Positions 8,881 to 18,016 of a DNA stretch of 64,000 bases are shown here, piece after piece. The stretch's first letter is position 1, and each line of letters starts with the position of its first letter. The position numbers were made by a program, and so were the translations under genes. The notes under the pieces were generated by a model. It worked only from the letters and a program-made list of their open reading frames with translations. It had not been told where the DNA came from and ran no database searches. Source of the stretch: Tenacibaculum sp. (lineage in GTDB: Bacteria > Bacteroidota > Bacteroidia > Flavobacteriales > Flavobacteriaceae); contig JAKVCX010000004.1 in assembly GCA_022448525.1 (NCBI GenBank), positions 501,403 to 565,402 on the forward strand, read 5' to 3'.

Positions 8881-10267
8881 AAATAATTTCTTTGATTTCA
8901 CTTATAAAGCGTTCTGCCAAATCATCTGCCTTTTCTTGAGACTTAGCTTCTGTATAAATTCTAATTATTGGTTCTGTATTAGACTTACGTAAATGAATCC
9001 ATTCTTCTGCAAAATCAATCTTTACACCGTCAATTGTATTCACATCTTCATTCTTATACTTGTCCGCCATTGTTGCTAAAATATTATCAACATCAATTTG
9101 TGGAGTTAATTGGATCTTGTTTTTACTCATAAAATAACTCGGGTAAGACTCTCTTAAAGCTTTACAAGAAACTTTCTTTTTAGCTAAATGTGACAAGAAT
9201 AGCGCCACTCCAACTAAAGAATCTCTTCCGTAATGAGATTCAGGATAAATAATTCCACCGTTTCCTTCACCACCAATAACTGTATTGGTATCTTTCATCA
9301 TTTGAACAACGTTCACCTCTCCTACTGCACTTGCTGTATATTTCCCACCATGAGCCTCAGTAACATCTCTTAAAGCTCTTGAAGAAGATAAATTAGAAAC
9401 AGTGTTTCCTCCTTTTAACTCACCTAAAACATAATCAGCACAAGCAACTAAGGTATATTCCTCACCAAACATAGATCCATCTTCACAAATTAAAGCTAAA
9501 CGATCTACATCAGGATCTACAACAATTCCTAAATCTGCCTTTTCTTTTACAACTAATTCAGAAATATCCGTTAAATGCTCCTTTAAAGGTTCTGGATTGT
9601 GAGGGAAGTACCCATTAGGATCACAATATAATTCAACACAAGCTACATTCAGTTCTTTTAATAAAGCTGGAATTGCTATTCCACCTGTAGAATTAACTCC
9701 ATCAACTACCACCTTAAAGTTGGCTTTTTTGATTGCATCTACATCAACTAACTCTAATTTTAAAACTTCCTGAATATGTTTAGCTATGTATTCATTGTTC
9801 TCCGTAATTGTTCCTAATGAATCAACATCAGCAAAATTATAATCATCATTCTCAGCAATGGCTAAGATTTGCTTTCCATCTTCACCATTTAAAAATTCTC
9901 CCTTTTCGTTTAATAACTTCAGTGCATTCCATTGTTTCGGATTATGAGAAGCTGTTAAAATAATTCCTCCATCAGCTTTTTCAATTGGCACAGCTACTTC
10001 TACCGTTGGCGTTGTAGATAAACCTAAATTAATAACATCAATTCCTAATCCTACTAAAGTATCTGAAACTAAACCACTAATCATTTTACCAGAAATACGT
10101 GCATCTCTACCTAAAACAATTGTTATTTTTTCTTTGTCTTGATTTTTATTCTTGATAAATGTACCATAGGCGGCCGCAAATTTTACAGCATCAATTGGTG
10201 TAAGATTCTCTCCTGTTTCTCCTCCTATTGTTCCTCTAATTCCAGATATGGATTTTATTAATGTCAT
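8879..10267 (-). CDS. glmM: Phosphoglucosamine mutase
   Basis: A 462-residue alpha-D-phosphohexomutase. The phosphoserine loop LTASHNP has Ser107. The Mg-binding loop is VVDPDVDRLAL, the sugar-binding loop GGEGNGG, and the C-terminal phosphate-binding motif RKSNTEPIIRIY. GlmM converts glucosamine-6-phosphate to glucosamine-1-phosphate for UDP-GlcNAc, feeding peptidoglycan and the lipid A genes further right. Related phosphomannomutase/phosphoglucomutase activity cannot be excluded from motifs alone, although the length and GEGNGG loop fit GlmM. It is a single-gene transcript: a minus-strand -7 element lies at 10287-10294 and a GC hairpin terminator follows the stop codon. Confidence 0.88.
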   Translation of the reverse strand: MTLIKSISGIRGTIGGETGENLTPIDAVKFAAAYGTFIKNKNQDKEKITIVLGRDARISGKMISGLVSDTLVGLGIDVINLGLSTTPTVEVAVPIEKADGGIILTASHNPKQWNALKLLNEKGEFLNGEDGKQILAIAENDDYNFADVDSLGTITENNEYIAKHIQEVLKLELVDVDAIKKANFKVVVDGVNSTGGIAIPALLKELNVACVELYCDPNGYFPHNPEPLKEHLTDISELVVKEKADLGIVVDPDVDRLALICEDGSMFGEEYTLVACADYVLGELKGGNTVSNLSSSRALRDVTEAHGGKYTASAVGEVNVVQMMKDTNTVIGGEGNGGIIYPESHYGRDSLVGVALFLSHLAKKKVSCKALRESYPSYFMSKNKIQLTPQIDVDNILATMADKYKNEDVNTIDGVKIDFAEEWIHLRKSNTEPIIRIYTEAKSQEKADDLAERFISEIKEII

Positions 10268-10286
10268 ATTTGTTGTTTGCTTTAGG

Positions 10287-10294
10287 CAAATATA
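10287..10294 (-). promoter_or_regulatory. -7 promoter element for glmM
   Basis: TATATTTG on the minus strand, 20 bp upstream of the glmM ATG, a perfect match to TAnnTTTG. Confidence 0.5.
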
Positions 10295-10362
10295 AAATTT
10301 CTCTTTTATATCTTAGGGAATATGCCCAACGGAATCAAAGAAAATATATAGTATAATAAACT

Positions 10363-10370
10363 TATATTTG
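10363..10370 (+). promoter_or_regulatory. -7 promoter element for zinc-ribbon operon
   Basis: TATATTTG on the plus strand, 22 bp upstream of the ATG at 10393. With the glmM element it forms a divergent promoter region of about 125 bp. Confidence 0.5.
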
Positions 10371-10392
10371 CCGTTAAATTTTAAAAACAGTT

Positions 10393-10908
10393 ATGGAAAA
10401 TACTTCATCATTAAATGAAAGTGCATGTTCTTTTTGTAAAAAACCAATAGAGGAAGATGTAATATTCTGTCCACATTGCGGTCACCCGGAAAATGGAACG
10501 GAAAAAGAAAGAGCACAATTCTTTGCTAAAAGAGCTATGAACAAAAATAAAGCTATAGATGCAAAAGATAAAATTTCATCTGCTAGAAATACTTTATTTG
10601 TTTTAGCTGGAATTATGGTACTATTTGGAATTATAATTTACGGTAGTACAAATAGTGTTTTAGATTTAGGTATCAATTTATTTTTCGCGTTCATTTATTT
10701 AGTTCTTGCTTTTTGGTCGGAACAAAAACCATTTGTTGCTCTATTAATTGGACTATTTTTATACATAACACTTATTGTTATAAATGCAATTATAGATCCT
10801 GTAACCTTAGTTAGAGGAATAATTTGGAAGGTGCTTATTATATCTTACCTAGGTAAAGGTATTTATTCTGCTTTGGAAGCAAGAAATAAAGAAAATAGCT
10901 CAAACTAA
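10393..10908 (+). CDS. Zinc-ribbon membrane protein
   Basis: A 171-residue protein with an N-terminal zinc ribbon (CSFCKKP ... CPHCGHP, residues 12-32: two CxxC pairs) and about four hydrophobic segments from residue 65 to 160. Nothing identifies a specific function. The ribbon would lie in the cytoplasm before the first membrane segment. It is followed after 2 bp by a second zinc-ribbon membrane gene of the CPBP protease family, so the pair is almost certainly an operon, and the shared ribbon suggests a joint role or common origin. Confidence 0.7.
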   Translation: MENTSSLNESACSFCKKPIEEDVIFCPHCGHPENGTEKERAQFFAKRAMNKNKAIDAKDKISSARNTLFVLAGIMVLFGIIIYGSTNSVLDLGINLFFAFIYLVLAFWSEQKPFVALLIGLFLYITLIVINAIIDPVTLVRGIIWKVLIISYLGKGIYSALEARNKENSSN

Positions 10909-10910
10909 AA

Positions 10911-11669
10911 ATGAAGTTATGCAATAAATGTAAGGAAGAAGTTAACTTACAAGATAACTTCTGTAAGTATTGTGGCAGCCCAATAAACAAAAAATCAAAT
11001 GAACAAAATCGTGCAGTTTTAAATTCCATCATTGGGTTTTATACGATTATAATTTGTTACATAGGATTTTCGAGTTTGATTTATTCAACATATCCAGAAA
11101 GTTTATTTGCTGATATTGGAGTTGAGCTTGTTTTTATTGGAATTGTATTAGTGTTTTGTGCCTACAATTTTAATGAGATAATCTCTCTTTATAAATCACC
11201 TAAATTAGATTCAAGCGTTTATTTTAAGTTCTTACCACTAACTATTCTCTTTTCTTATTTAATATATTTTGGAATAGGCGGACTGAACGAACTACTCTTT
11301 TTTGAAGATAGTATTAATATAATTTATCAATATACGTATACAGAATATCCGTTTTTATGGAGTATTGTTTTTGTAGCTATAATTCCTCCAATTTTTGAAG
11401 AGTTAGCTTTTAGAGGATATTTATTCAATCAACTTTCAAAGATTATTTCAATTGAATTAACAATTATAGCCACAGCATTTTTATTTGCATTAGTTCATTT
11501 ATCTTTTATATCAATTATTTGGATTTTTCCATTTGGATTATTCCTTGGGTATTTAAGAAAAAAGTATGACACATTATGGATTCCAATGTTAATTCATTTT
11601 GTTCACAACTCTATTGTTTTAATGCTTGACTATTATTATTACAATAAAGAACTTACTGAAATACTATAA
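10911..11669 (+). CDS. Zinc-ribbon CPBP-family intramembrane metalloprotease
   Basis: A 252-residue polytopic membrane protein. The N-terminal zinc ribbon has CNKC (4-7) and CKYC (18-21). The CPBP/CAAX-protease (Abi) core follows: motif 1 EELAFRGYL (E163, E164, R168), motif 2 ALVHLS (H196), and motif 3 HFVHNS (H229, H232, N233), each in a hydrophobic segment. Family members are intramembrane proteases related to the eukaryotic prenyl-protein endopeptidase Rce1; bacterial substrates are mostly unknown, and some members give bacteriocin immunity. All catalytic residues expected for the family are present. It is the second gene of the operon starting at 10393, and ends at a strong bidirectional terminator. 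Confidence 0.85.
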   Translation: MKLCNKCKEEVNLQDNFCKYCGSPINKKSNEQNRAVLNSIIGFYTIIICYIGFSSLIYSTYPESLFADIGVELVFIGIVLVFCAYNFNEIISLYKSPKLDSSVYFKFLPLTILFSYLIYFGIGGLNELLFFEDSINIIYQYTYTEYPFLWSIVFVAIIPPIFEELAFRGYLFNQLSKIISIELTIIATAFLFALVHLSFISIIWIFPFGLFLGYLRKKYDTLWIPMLIHFVHNSIVLMLDYYYYNKELTEIL

Positions 11670-11670
11670 A

Positions 11671-11700
11671 AAAAGGCGTTGAGAAATCAACGCCTTTTCT
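11671..11700. terminator. Bidirectional terminator
   Basis: The 12-bp perfect stem AAAAGGCGTTGA (11671-11682)/TCAACGCCTTTT (11687-11698) lies between the convergent CPBP and porin genes. Confidence 0.85.
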
Positions 11701-11719
11701 TAATATAATATTTTAATTT

Positions 11720-12163
11720 TTAAAGTCTAAACATTACACCAGCATTTAAGAATCCACCTGAATCTACGCCAGAGTAAGAAGCTCTTAATGAAATGTTGTT
11801 ATCTAATTTATATTCGAAAATTGGTCTAAAATAAAAACCATTTCCTGCATTGTTAATTCCAATAGCATATCCCATATCTAACCCTAAATCAATTTTGTTA
11901 GTTGCATGGAATCGACCTGCACCAGCCAATGGTAATATAATTGAATTACCTGTAGTTACAACAGCTAAACCTGTTGCTGCTCCAACTTCGAATCTGCTAT
12001 CCACATCAAATAAGTAGTCAATATCTCCACCTATAACAAAAGAAGAATCACCACTACCTGTAGTAAATCCGATATTAGCTCCAATTCTCAGGTCACCATC
12101 TTGAGCATTTGCTGTAAAAGAAATAGCTACTAAAGCTATAATACATAAAAATTTTTTCATCAT
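11720..12163 (-). CDS. Small outer-membrane beta-barrel protein
   Basis: A 147-residue protein with a signal peptide cut after TANAQ (about residue 21). Alternating-hydrophobicity strands follow and the C-terminus ends in the aromatic/hydrophobic strand FLNAGVMFRL, a usual outer-membrane barrel ending. The strand pattern and the length suggest a small OmpX/OmpW-size barrel of the porin-like family common in Flavobacteriaceae. Substrate and role are unknown. Two consecutive Met codons are present; the first is used here. A TATATTTG promoter element lies 30 bp upstream on the minus strand. Confidence 0.75.
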   Translation of the reverse strand: MMKKFLCIIALVAISFTANAQDGDLRIGANIGFTTGSGDSSFVIGGDIDYLFDVDSRFEVGAATGLAVVTTGNSIILPLAGAGRFHATNKIDLGLDMGYAIGINNAGNGFYFRPIFEYKLDNNISLRASYSGVDSGGFLNAGVMFRL

Positions 12164-12192
12164 TTTAGATTTTTAAATTCTGAGTTATTAAA

Positions 12193-12200
12193 CAAATATA
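12193..12200 (-). promoter_or_regulatory. -7 promoter element for small porin
   Basis: TATATTTG on the minus strand (a TAnnTTTG match), 30 bp upstream of the porin start. Confidence 0.45.
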
Positions 12201-12284
12201 ATACCAAATGAAATTATATTTTGATTCAATGAATAAAACAATATTATCGAAATAATATTATATAGGAGAAAAAATTTCATAAAA

Positions 12285-12311
12285 AAAACCACTACGTATT
12301 GTAGTGGTTTT
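12285..12311. terminator. Terminator after rpsA
   Basis: The 11-bp perfect stem AAAACCACTAC (12285-12295)/GTAGTGGTTTT (12301-12311) lies 21 bp past the rpsA stop on the minus strand, with T-rich flanks. Confidence 0.8.
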
Positions 12312-12332
12312 ATATTTCATATGAAAAAAGGA

Positions 12333-14105
12333 TTACTTTCCTTGCTCCATTTTCTTCTTTAATTCAGCTAATCCACCGATATCACCTAAAGTAGTTTTTT
12401 CAGTTTCTTGAGCTTTCTTAGCTGCAGCTTTCACATTTCTTTGCTCCTCTTCTCTAAAGATAGAAGTGTGAGAAACAACAATCTTACGGTATTCTTTACT
12501 AAATTCAGTTACCATAAACTCTACAGTATCTCCTTTAGCTAATTTACCACCGTCTTCTTTTTCTAAGAAACGAGAAGGTGCAAATGCTTCAATTCCGTCT
12601 TCAAAAGTAACCGTAGCTCCTTTATCATTCTTTGCAGTAATTGTTCCTTCAAACTTAGATCCGATAGCGTACTTAGCTTCGTGAGCATCCCAAGGATTAT
12701 CTTGAGTTTGCTTGTGTCCTAAGTTTAACTTACGGTTTTCAACGTCTAATTCTAATACTTGAACTTTTAATTTATCACCAACTGTTACAAATTCAGATGG
12801 GTGCTTAACTTTCTTAGTCCAAGATAAATCAGAAATATAAACTAATCCGTCAATACCTTCTTCTAATTCTACGAATACTCCGAAGTTAGTATAGTTACGT
12901 ACAGTTCCTTCGTGAGTAGAACCTACTGGGAACTTAGTCGTAATATCAGTCCATGGATCTGGGTGTAATTGCTTCATACCTAAAGACATCTTACGCTCTT
13001 CTCTATCTAAAGTTAAGATTTGAGCTTCAACTTCGTCTCCTACTTGTACGAAATCTTGAGCTGAACGTAAGTGAGTAGACCAAGACATTTCTGATACGTG
13101 AATTAATCCTTCAACACCATCTTCAACTTCTACAAACGCACCATAGTCAGCTAAAACAACTACTTTACCTTTTACTTTATCTCCAACTTTTAAGTTAGAA
13201 TCTAAAGCTTCCCATGGGTGAGCAGATAATTGCTTTAATCCTAATTGGATTCTAGACTTGTTATCATCAAAGTCTAAAATTACAACGTTCAATTTTTGAT
13301 CTAATTCAACAACTTCACTTGGGTGATTAATACGAGACCAAGATAAGTCAGTAATGTGAATTAATCCGTCAACACCTCCTAAGTCAACAAATACACCATA
13401 AGAAGTTACGTTTTTCACAACTCCTTCTAATACTTGTCCTTTTTCTAATTGACCGATAATTTCACGTTTTTGCTCTTCTAAATCAGCTTCAATTAACGCT
13501 TTATGAGAAACTACTACGTTCTTAAATTCGTGGTTAATTTTAACAACCTTGAATTCCATAGTTTTTTCAACATATTGATCGTAGTCACGGATAGGCTTAA
13601 CATCAATTTGAGATCCTGGTAAGAATGCTTCAATTCCGAAAACATCTACAATCATACCACCTCTAGTTCTACACTTAACAAAACCGTTAACGATTTCTCC
13701 AGTTTCGTGTGCATTGTTAACTCTATCCCAAGCTTTAATTACACGTGCTTTTTTGTGAGATAATACTAATTGACCAGAAGAATCTTCTCTTTTGTCAACT
13801 AATACTTCTACTTTGTCACCCACAGCTAAATTAGGGTTGTAACGGAATTCGTTTAATGAAATAACTCCTTCTGATTTAGAGTTAATATCGATGATAGCAT
13901 CACGATCAGTAACACGAACAACTTCACCTTCAATAACGTCACGCTCATTTACGAAACCTACAGTTCCTTCTAAAGCTTTTTCGAACTCTTTTAATTTAGA
14001 CTCATCAACTTCATCAATACCTTCTTCGTATTTATGCCAGTTAAAGTTTGCTAAAAATTCTTCTGGGTTTACTGCTTCAGCAGCTTTTTTTGTTTCTTCA
14101 GACAT
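12333..14105 (-). CDS. rpsA: 30S ribosomal protein S1
   Basis: A 590-residue protein built of six S1 (OB-fold) RNA-binding repeats. Repeats 3-5 are the most alike, each with G.V..Y..FGVFV-type strands and a GLIH(V/I)S(E/D)-type motif followed by LSW or MSW. S1 tethers mRNA to the 30S subunit; in Bacteroidota, which make little use of Shine-Dalgarno pairing, it is expected to matter greatly for initiation. The acidic N-terminal segment replaces the E. coli ribosome-docking start. The C-terminus is a Lys/Glu-rich tail. A -7 element 124 bp upstream implies a leader of about 115 nt, possibly used in autoregulation. The minus-strand gene stands alone with its own terminator. Confidence 0.95.
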   Translation of the reverse strand: MSEETKKAAEAVNPEEFLANFNWHKYEEGIDEVDESKLKEFEKALEGTVGFVNERDVIEGEVVRVTDRDAIIDINSKSEGVISLNEFRYNPNLAVGDKVEVLVDKREDSSGQLVLSHKKARVIKAWDRVNNAHETGEIVNGFVKCRTRGGMIVDVFGIEAFLPGSQIDVKPIRDYDQYVEKTMEFKVVKINHEFKNVVVSHKALIEADLEEQKREIIGQLEKGQVLEGVVKNVTSYGVFVDLGGVDGLIHITDLSWSRINHPSEVVELDQKLNVVILDFDDNKSRIQLGLKQLSAHPWEALDSNLKVGDKVKGKVVVLADYGAFVEVEDGVEGLIHVSEMSWSTHLRSAQDFVQVGDEVEAQILTLDREERKMSLGMKQLHPDPWTDITTKFPVGSTHEGTVRNYTNFGVFVELEEGIDGLVYISDLSWTKKVKHPSEFVTVGDKLKVQVLELDVENRKLNLGHKQTQDNPWDAHEAKYAIGSKFEGTITAKNDKGATVTFEDGIEAFAPSRFLEKEDGGKLAKGDTVEFMVTEFSKEYRKIVVSHTSIFREEEQRNVKAAAKKAQETEKTTLGDIGGLAELKKKMEQGK

Positions 14106-14410
14106 GTCTGAGAATAGTTTTGTATCTTTTTGTTAGCCAGATTATTAACGACACCAACGCCAAGAGAAATTAAACTTGTAAAAATAATTTTAAACCTTTT
14201 TTCAAATCTGTTCTCGTAAAAAGGAGTGCAAATTTACAGATTATTAAACACTTAGCAAAATTTATCTCTCTTTAAATTAATCATATTCTTTTAATTACTA
14301 TTTCATTAAGATTTTACCACACATGTTACTTTTCCATTAACAATAATTAATGTCATAAATGAATTATTCCTGCAGCATACTTTTACAACTCACATTAAAC
14401 AACCATTAAA
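14106..14410. other. rpsA leader and promoter region (intergenic, 305 bp)
   Basis: This stretch lies between the divergent rpsA and HEIGH-peptidase genes. It holds the minus-strand TAAATTTG element (14229-14236) and, downstream of it, a probable rpsA leader containing TTGGCGTTGGTGTCG on the minus strand. The right half is AT-rich, and no clear promoter element for the rightward peptidase gene was found. Confidence 0.45.
14229..14236 (-). promoter_or_regulatory. -7 promoter element for rpsA
   Basis: TAAATTTG on the minus strand matches TAnnTTTG. It predicts transcription starting near 14222 and a leader of about 115 nt before the rpsA ATG. Confidence 0.45.
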
Positions 14411-15571
14411 ATGAAAAAAATTAACCTAATTCTGTTAGTAACAGTATTAATTTTAAGTTCATGTAATAATGACAATGAACTTACGGATCCAAATCAACAA
14501 ACTCAAGAACTAATTTTAAAACCTGCTAATCCTAATCACCCTGTAGTTCAAAAACTAATTAAGGACGGAACGGATTATAAACAAATTTTAGAAGGAGAAA
14601 AATTCTTTCATGTAAATGACTTACTATTTACAAAAGACATCAACGATTACGAGTTCAGCGGTAAAAATATTAATCAGCAAGCATTAAAACAATACAGAGA
14701 AGCGGGTATCGTATCTTTATTTAATCTACGAATTTCAGTTTTTCTTGATCCTTCTTTGCGTCCTGTTTACGAGAACTCTTTAATTCAAGCTATAAATAGA
14801 TATAACAACATTGCTAATTGTGGACTCTTTTTAACTTATAGCACAAATAGATCATCTAGTATCGTAATTGATCCAACTTTTTCAAATGATAATTTTTGGG
14901 GAAGAGCTCAATTCCCTACGAGAACTAGAGTTGGAAAACAAGTTCTAATTAACACAAGAATCAACGGTAGTTTGAATAGTTTAAATCAAAGAATTGAATT
15001 AATGATTCACGAAATTGGTCATTGTTTAGGATTGAGACATACAAACTGGAGAAGTAATGGTGAAGGAAGTTACGGAAGTTTTTGGGACTTCTTTGGAATT
15101 AGACCAGGACAACCTGTTCATATTCCTGGAACACCAACCGATGAAAGTGATGCTGACTCGATTATGTGGTCTGCTCTAGGAAACACAACTCTTGTAGGTT
15201 TTTCTAATTTTGATTTAATAGCATTAAGAACATTGTATCCGCATGCATACAGATTCAGATATGTAACATCTTATGAGGATTACGATTATAGTGGAGAATA
15301 TCAACGAGGTGAAGATGTATTCGCTGATGTTTTTAGAGATGCTTCTTACAACGCACCTTTAACTCTTACAAATACAGCAACGGTATCATGTTACATTGTT
15401 ACTCAAGAATCGAATGCGGGAAGTAGCACTTATAGTCGCCCAATTACAAGAACTTTACAACCTGGAAGAAATTCATATTTCATTACAGACATTGAAAGTG
15501 AATGCTCACCATATCAAGGTGAAATTTGTACAGATCAATATATGAGCACTTATTATATTACTAGTAATTAA
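14411..15571 (+). CDS. Lipoprotein HEIGH-type zinc metalloprotease (M57-like)
   Basis: A 386-residue lipoprotein with leader MKKINLILLVTVLILSSC (lipid-attached Cys18). The metzincin zinc motif MIHEIGHCLGLRH supplies H200, H204, H210 and catalytic E201. A Met-turn candidate lies in DSIMWSAL about 50 residues later. The literal HEIGH sequence and lipoprotein context fit the dual-action HEIGH metallopeptidase (M57) family seen in Bacteroidota. A C-terminal extension of about 110 residues after LRTLYPHAY has no recognised fold. It probably acts on proteins at the cell surface or in the periplasm. It is a single-gene unit, with a strong terminator just downstream that is shared with the convergent EF-hand gene. 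Confidence 0.85.
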   Translation: MKKINLILLVTVLILSSCNNDNELTDPNQQTQELILKPANPNHPVVQKLIKDGTDYKQILEGEKFFHVNDLLFTKDINDYEFSGKNINQQALKQYREAGIVSLFNLRISVFLDPSLRPVYENSLIQAINRYNNIANCGLFLTYSTNRSSSIVIDPTFSNDNFWGRAQFPTRTRVGKQVLINTRINGSLNSLNQRIELMIHEIGHCLGLRHTNWRSNGEGSYGSFWDFFGIRPGQPVHIPGTPTDESDADSIMWSALGNTTLVGFSNFDLIALRTLYPHAYRFRYVTSYEDYDYSGEYQRGEDVFADVFRDASYNAPLTLTNTATVSCYIVTQESNAGSSTYSRPITRTLQPGRNSYFITDIESECSPYQGEICTDQYMSTYYITSN

Positions 15572-15592
15572 GATCAAAAGTAATAAAGCGAA

Positions 15593-15625
15593 AAAGCACC
15601 AAATACTATTATTTGGTGCTTTTTA
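15593..15625. terminator. Bidirectional terminator
   Basis: The 12-bp perfect stem AAAGCACCAAAT (15593-15604)/ATTTGGTGCTTT (15611-15622) has A and T flanks and lies between convergent genes. Confidence 0.85.
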
Positions 15626-15631
15626 TTTGAA

Positions 15632-16114
15632 CTATTCTTTATTTAAATAAGCATCTAACTCTTTCCTATCAATAAATCCGTCAGAGTTTGTATCTATTTT
15701 ACTAAAATCACTACGCAAACTTATATTCTCCTTAAGAGCAATTTCAAACTCATCCAGTTTTCCATCATTATTAATATCCATTTGCTTAATTAGAGCTTTC
15801 GAGCTTCCAAACTTTTTTTTCTTTTTCTTGGTTCTTTTATTTCTAAACTTCTTTAGTTCATCTGAATCAATAACTTCATCATCATTAGCATCTATTTCAT
15901 CAAATTTTTCGAGAAAAACAGACATTGTAATCGCAGCAGCCTCTTCCCTATCAATTCCTCCATCATTATTCTTATCATATAAAGACATCATTTTTCCAGG
16001 TGAAATTGCATTTCTTACATTATTGAAATTACTATTATTCGTCCTTCTTCTTTGTGAATAAATTGACGTTGACATTAAAAGAAAAATGATGGAAAATAAA
16101 ATTCTATTACTCAT
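15632..16114 (-). CDS. Secreted EF-hand calcium-binding protein
   Basis: A 160-residue protein with a signal peptide (cut near IYSQ, about residue 21). Four EF-hand loops are visible: DKNNDGGIDREE, DANDDEVIDSDE, DINNDGKLDEFE and DTNSDGFIDRKE, each with Asp/Asn at positions 1, 3 and 5 and an acidic residue at 12. A basic stretch (KKKKKK) lies between the second and third loops. It is probably a periplasmic or exported calcium binder or sensor; no enzymatic domain is present. The gene is convergent with the HEIGH metalloprotease gene, but nothing shows a functional link. Confidence 0.85.
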   Translation of the reverse strand: MSNRILFSIIFLLMSTSIYSQRRRTNNSNFNNVRNAISPGKMMSLYDKNNDGGIDREEAAAITMSVFLEKFDEIDANDDEVIDSDELKKFRNKRTKKKKKKFGSSKALIKQMDINNDGKLDEFEIALKENISLRSDFSKIDTNSDGFIDRKELDAYLNKE

Positions 16115-16476
16115 TATAGGTCTGATTAACTTTATGTTTTAAACATTAAGACTATGAAACTCAAAAATAGTTTAAACAAACGGAAAATTTATTTTTTCAA
16201 GAACTAATCACATACATAATGACGAAGATTAAGACACAAAATTCATTCATATTCCTCTAGTAAACCAAATAAAAATTAATAACTAAATCCATAATCATTA
16301 AATCCGTTAATAACAAACATAAATGTAACGATTGAATTTAAACTAAAAATTAGAGTTTAACTATCAGTTTTTTGATTTAAAATAATAAAAAATATTAATA
16401 CATGATTTAAAATAAATAAATAAAAATATATGTAAAATAGTTCTGAAATTTGTAAAAACAATAACAATTCCAATTT
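16115..16476. other. AT-rich intergenic region (362 bp)
   Basis: This lies between the divergent EF-hand and isocitrate dehydrogenase genes and must hold both promoters. No perfect TAnnTTTG element was found. GAAATTTG at about 16445-16452 is a weak candidate for the rightward gene. No hairpin, repeat or small gene could be supported. Confidence 0.4.
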
Positions 16477-17988
16477 ATGAGTACACAACTATTACATGAA
16501 AAGAAGAGAATAAAAGAAAATGAAAATCCTACCAAAATTGCAATAGCAAAGGGAGACGGAATTGGCCCAGAAATTATGGATGTTGTATTAAAAATATTAG
16601 AAGCAGCTGGAGCAAATATTGAAACGGAGTTCATAGAGTTAGGAGAAAAATCATATTTATCTGGTCATACATCAGGAATTCACCCATCGGCATGGGAAAC
16701 CATTAAGAAGAATAAAATCATATTCAAAGCTCCAATAACTACACCTCAGGGAAAAGGATACAAAAGTTTGAATGTAACTTTAAGAAAATCACTTGGACTT
16801 TTTGCTAATGTTCGACCAGTACAGGCTTATTCTCCATATGTGTCAACTCATTTTCCAAATTTAGATGTTGTTATTATACGAGAAAATGAAGAAGATTTAT
16901 ACGCAGGAATTGAACACCGACAAACTCAAGATGTTTATCAATGCTTAAAACTCATCACAAGACCTGGATGTGAGAAAATTATACGTTACGCATTTGAATA
17001 CGCAAAAGCTTACGGAAGAAAAAAAGTCACTTGCATGGTAAAGGATAACATAATGAAAATAACAGATGGATTATTTCATTCCGTTTTCAAAGAAATAGCA
17101 AAAGAATATCCAAACATAAAAAGCTCATCACAAATTATAGATATTGGTTCTGCAAGATTAGCCGCTAATCCTGAAAGTTATGATGTTATTGTAACCACTA
17201 ATTTATACGGAGATATAATCTCTGATATTGCCGCTGAAATTGGGGGTTCAGTCGGCATGTGTGGATCTGCAAACATTGGAAATAAAGTAGCTATGTTCGA
17301 GGCAATTCATGGTTCAGCTCCTGATATTGCAGGAAAAGGAATTGCTAATCCATCAGGATTGTTAAATGCTGCTATTTCAATGCTAGCACATATTGACCAA
17401 AGTAACATTGCGGATAAAATAAAGAATGCATGGCTTACAACTTTGGAACAAGGTTATCACACAATAGATATTTATGACAAAAACCATAGTAAAGAAATTG
17501 TTAGTACAGTTGATTTTACTGAAAGAATCATACAAAATCTTGGAAAAGAGCCAGAAAATTTAGAAAAGAGTGATTTATCAAATGGTTCGGGTAGTATTTC
17601 AATTCCTGAATATAAGCGTCAAAAACAAAACAAAAAACTTGTTGGAGTTGATGTTTTTATTGACTGGCAAGGTAACGATGCAAATTTTATAGGACAGGAG
17701 CTTTCTAGTTTAGATTTATATAAAATGAAACTAAAAATGATTACCAATCGTGGTGTAAAAGTATTTCCCAATGGAATGGATGAAACATACTGTACAGATC
17801 ACTGGAGATGCCGCTTTATTAGTGAAGAAACAATCACTAGTAAAAAAGATAGTTATAATAAGGTAATATCTGAACAGATCATTTCATTACTTTTTAAATT
17901 ACATGAAAACGGATTCGATGTAATTAAAACTGAAAACCTTTATGAGTTTGATGAGATTAGAGGGTTTTCATTAGGACAAGGAGAGTAG
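16477..17988 (+). CDS. icd: Isocitrate dehydrogenase (Thermus/Rickettsia-type, extended)
   Basis: A 503-residue beta-decarboxylating dehydrogenase. The N-terminal GDGIGPEIMD, the substrate loop with phosphate/isocitrate Arg residues around LRKSLGLFANVRPV, the metal-binding LYGDIISDIAAEIGGS and the cofactor-loop region AIHGSAPDIAGKGIANPSG are all visible. A C-terminal extension of about 150 residues (LVGVDVFIDW ... HWRCRF) is typical of the roughly 500-residue isocitrate dehydrogenases rather than the 330-residue isopropylmalate type. It produces 2-oxoglutarate in the TCA cycle; sucD for a later step is in the same window but not linked. NAD versus NADP use cannot be settled by eye. Confidence 0.85.
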   Translation: MSTQLLHEKKRIKENENPTKIAIAKGDGIGPEIMDVVLKILEAAGANIETEFIELGEKSYLSGHTSGIHPSAWETIKKNKIIFKAPITTPQGKGYKSLNVTLRKSLGLFANVRPVQAYSPYVSTHFPNLDVVIIRENEEDLYAGIEHRQTQDVYQCLKLITRPGCEKIIRYAFEYAKAYGRKKVTCMVKDNIMKITDGLFHSVFKEIAKEYPNIKSSSQIIDIGSARLAANPESYDVIVTTNLYGDIISDIAAEIGGSVGMCGSANIGNKVAMFEAIHGSAPDIAGKGIANPSGLLNAAISMLAHIDQSNIADKIKNAWLTTLEQGYHTIDIYDKNHSKEIVSTVDFTERIIQNLGKEPENLEKSDLSNGSGSISIPEYKRQKQNKKLVGVDVFIDWQGNDANFIGQELSSLDLYKMKLKMITNRGVKVFPNGMDETYCTDHWRCRFISEETITSKKDSYNKVISEQIISLLFKLHENGFDVIKTENLYEFDEIRGFSLGQGE

Positions 17989-18016
17989 TTTTTCATAGTG
18001 AATATTCTAGTTTTAG

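Noticed and set aside
13891..14136. 81-residue Ser/Thr-rich frame on the plus strand
   Set aside because: It is a shadow of the strongly conserved rpsA 5' coding region.
16407..16634. 75-residue open frame on the minus strand upstream of icd
   Set aside because: More than half is antisense to icd, and the rest is AT-rich low-complexity sequence.
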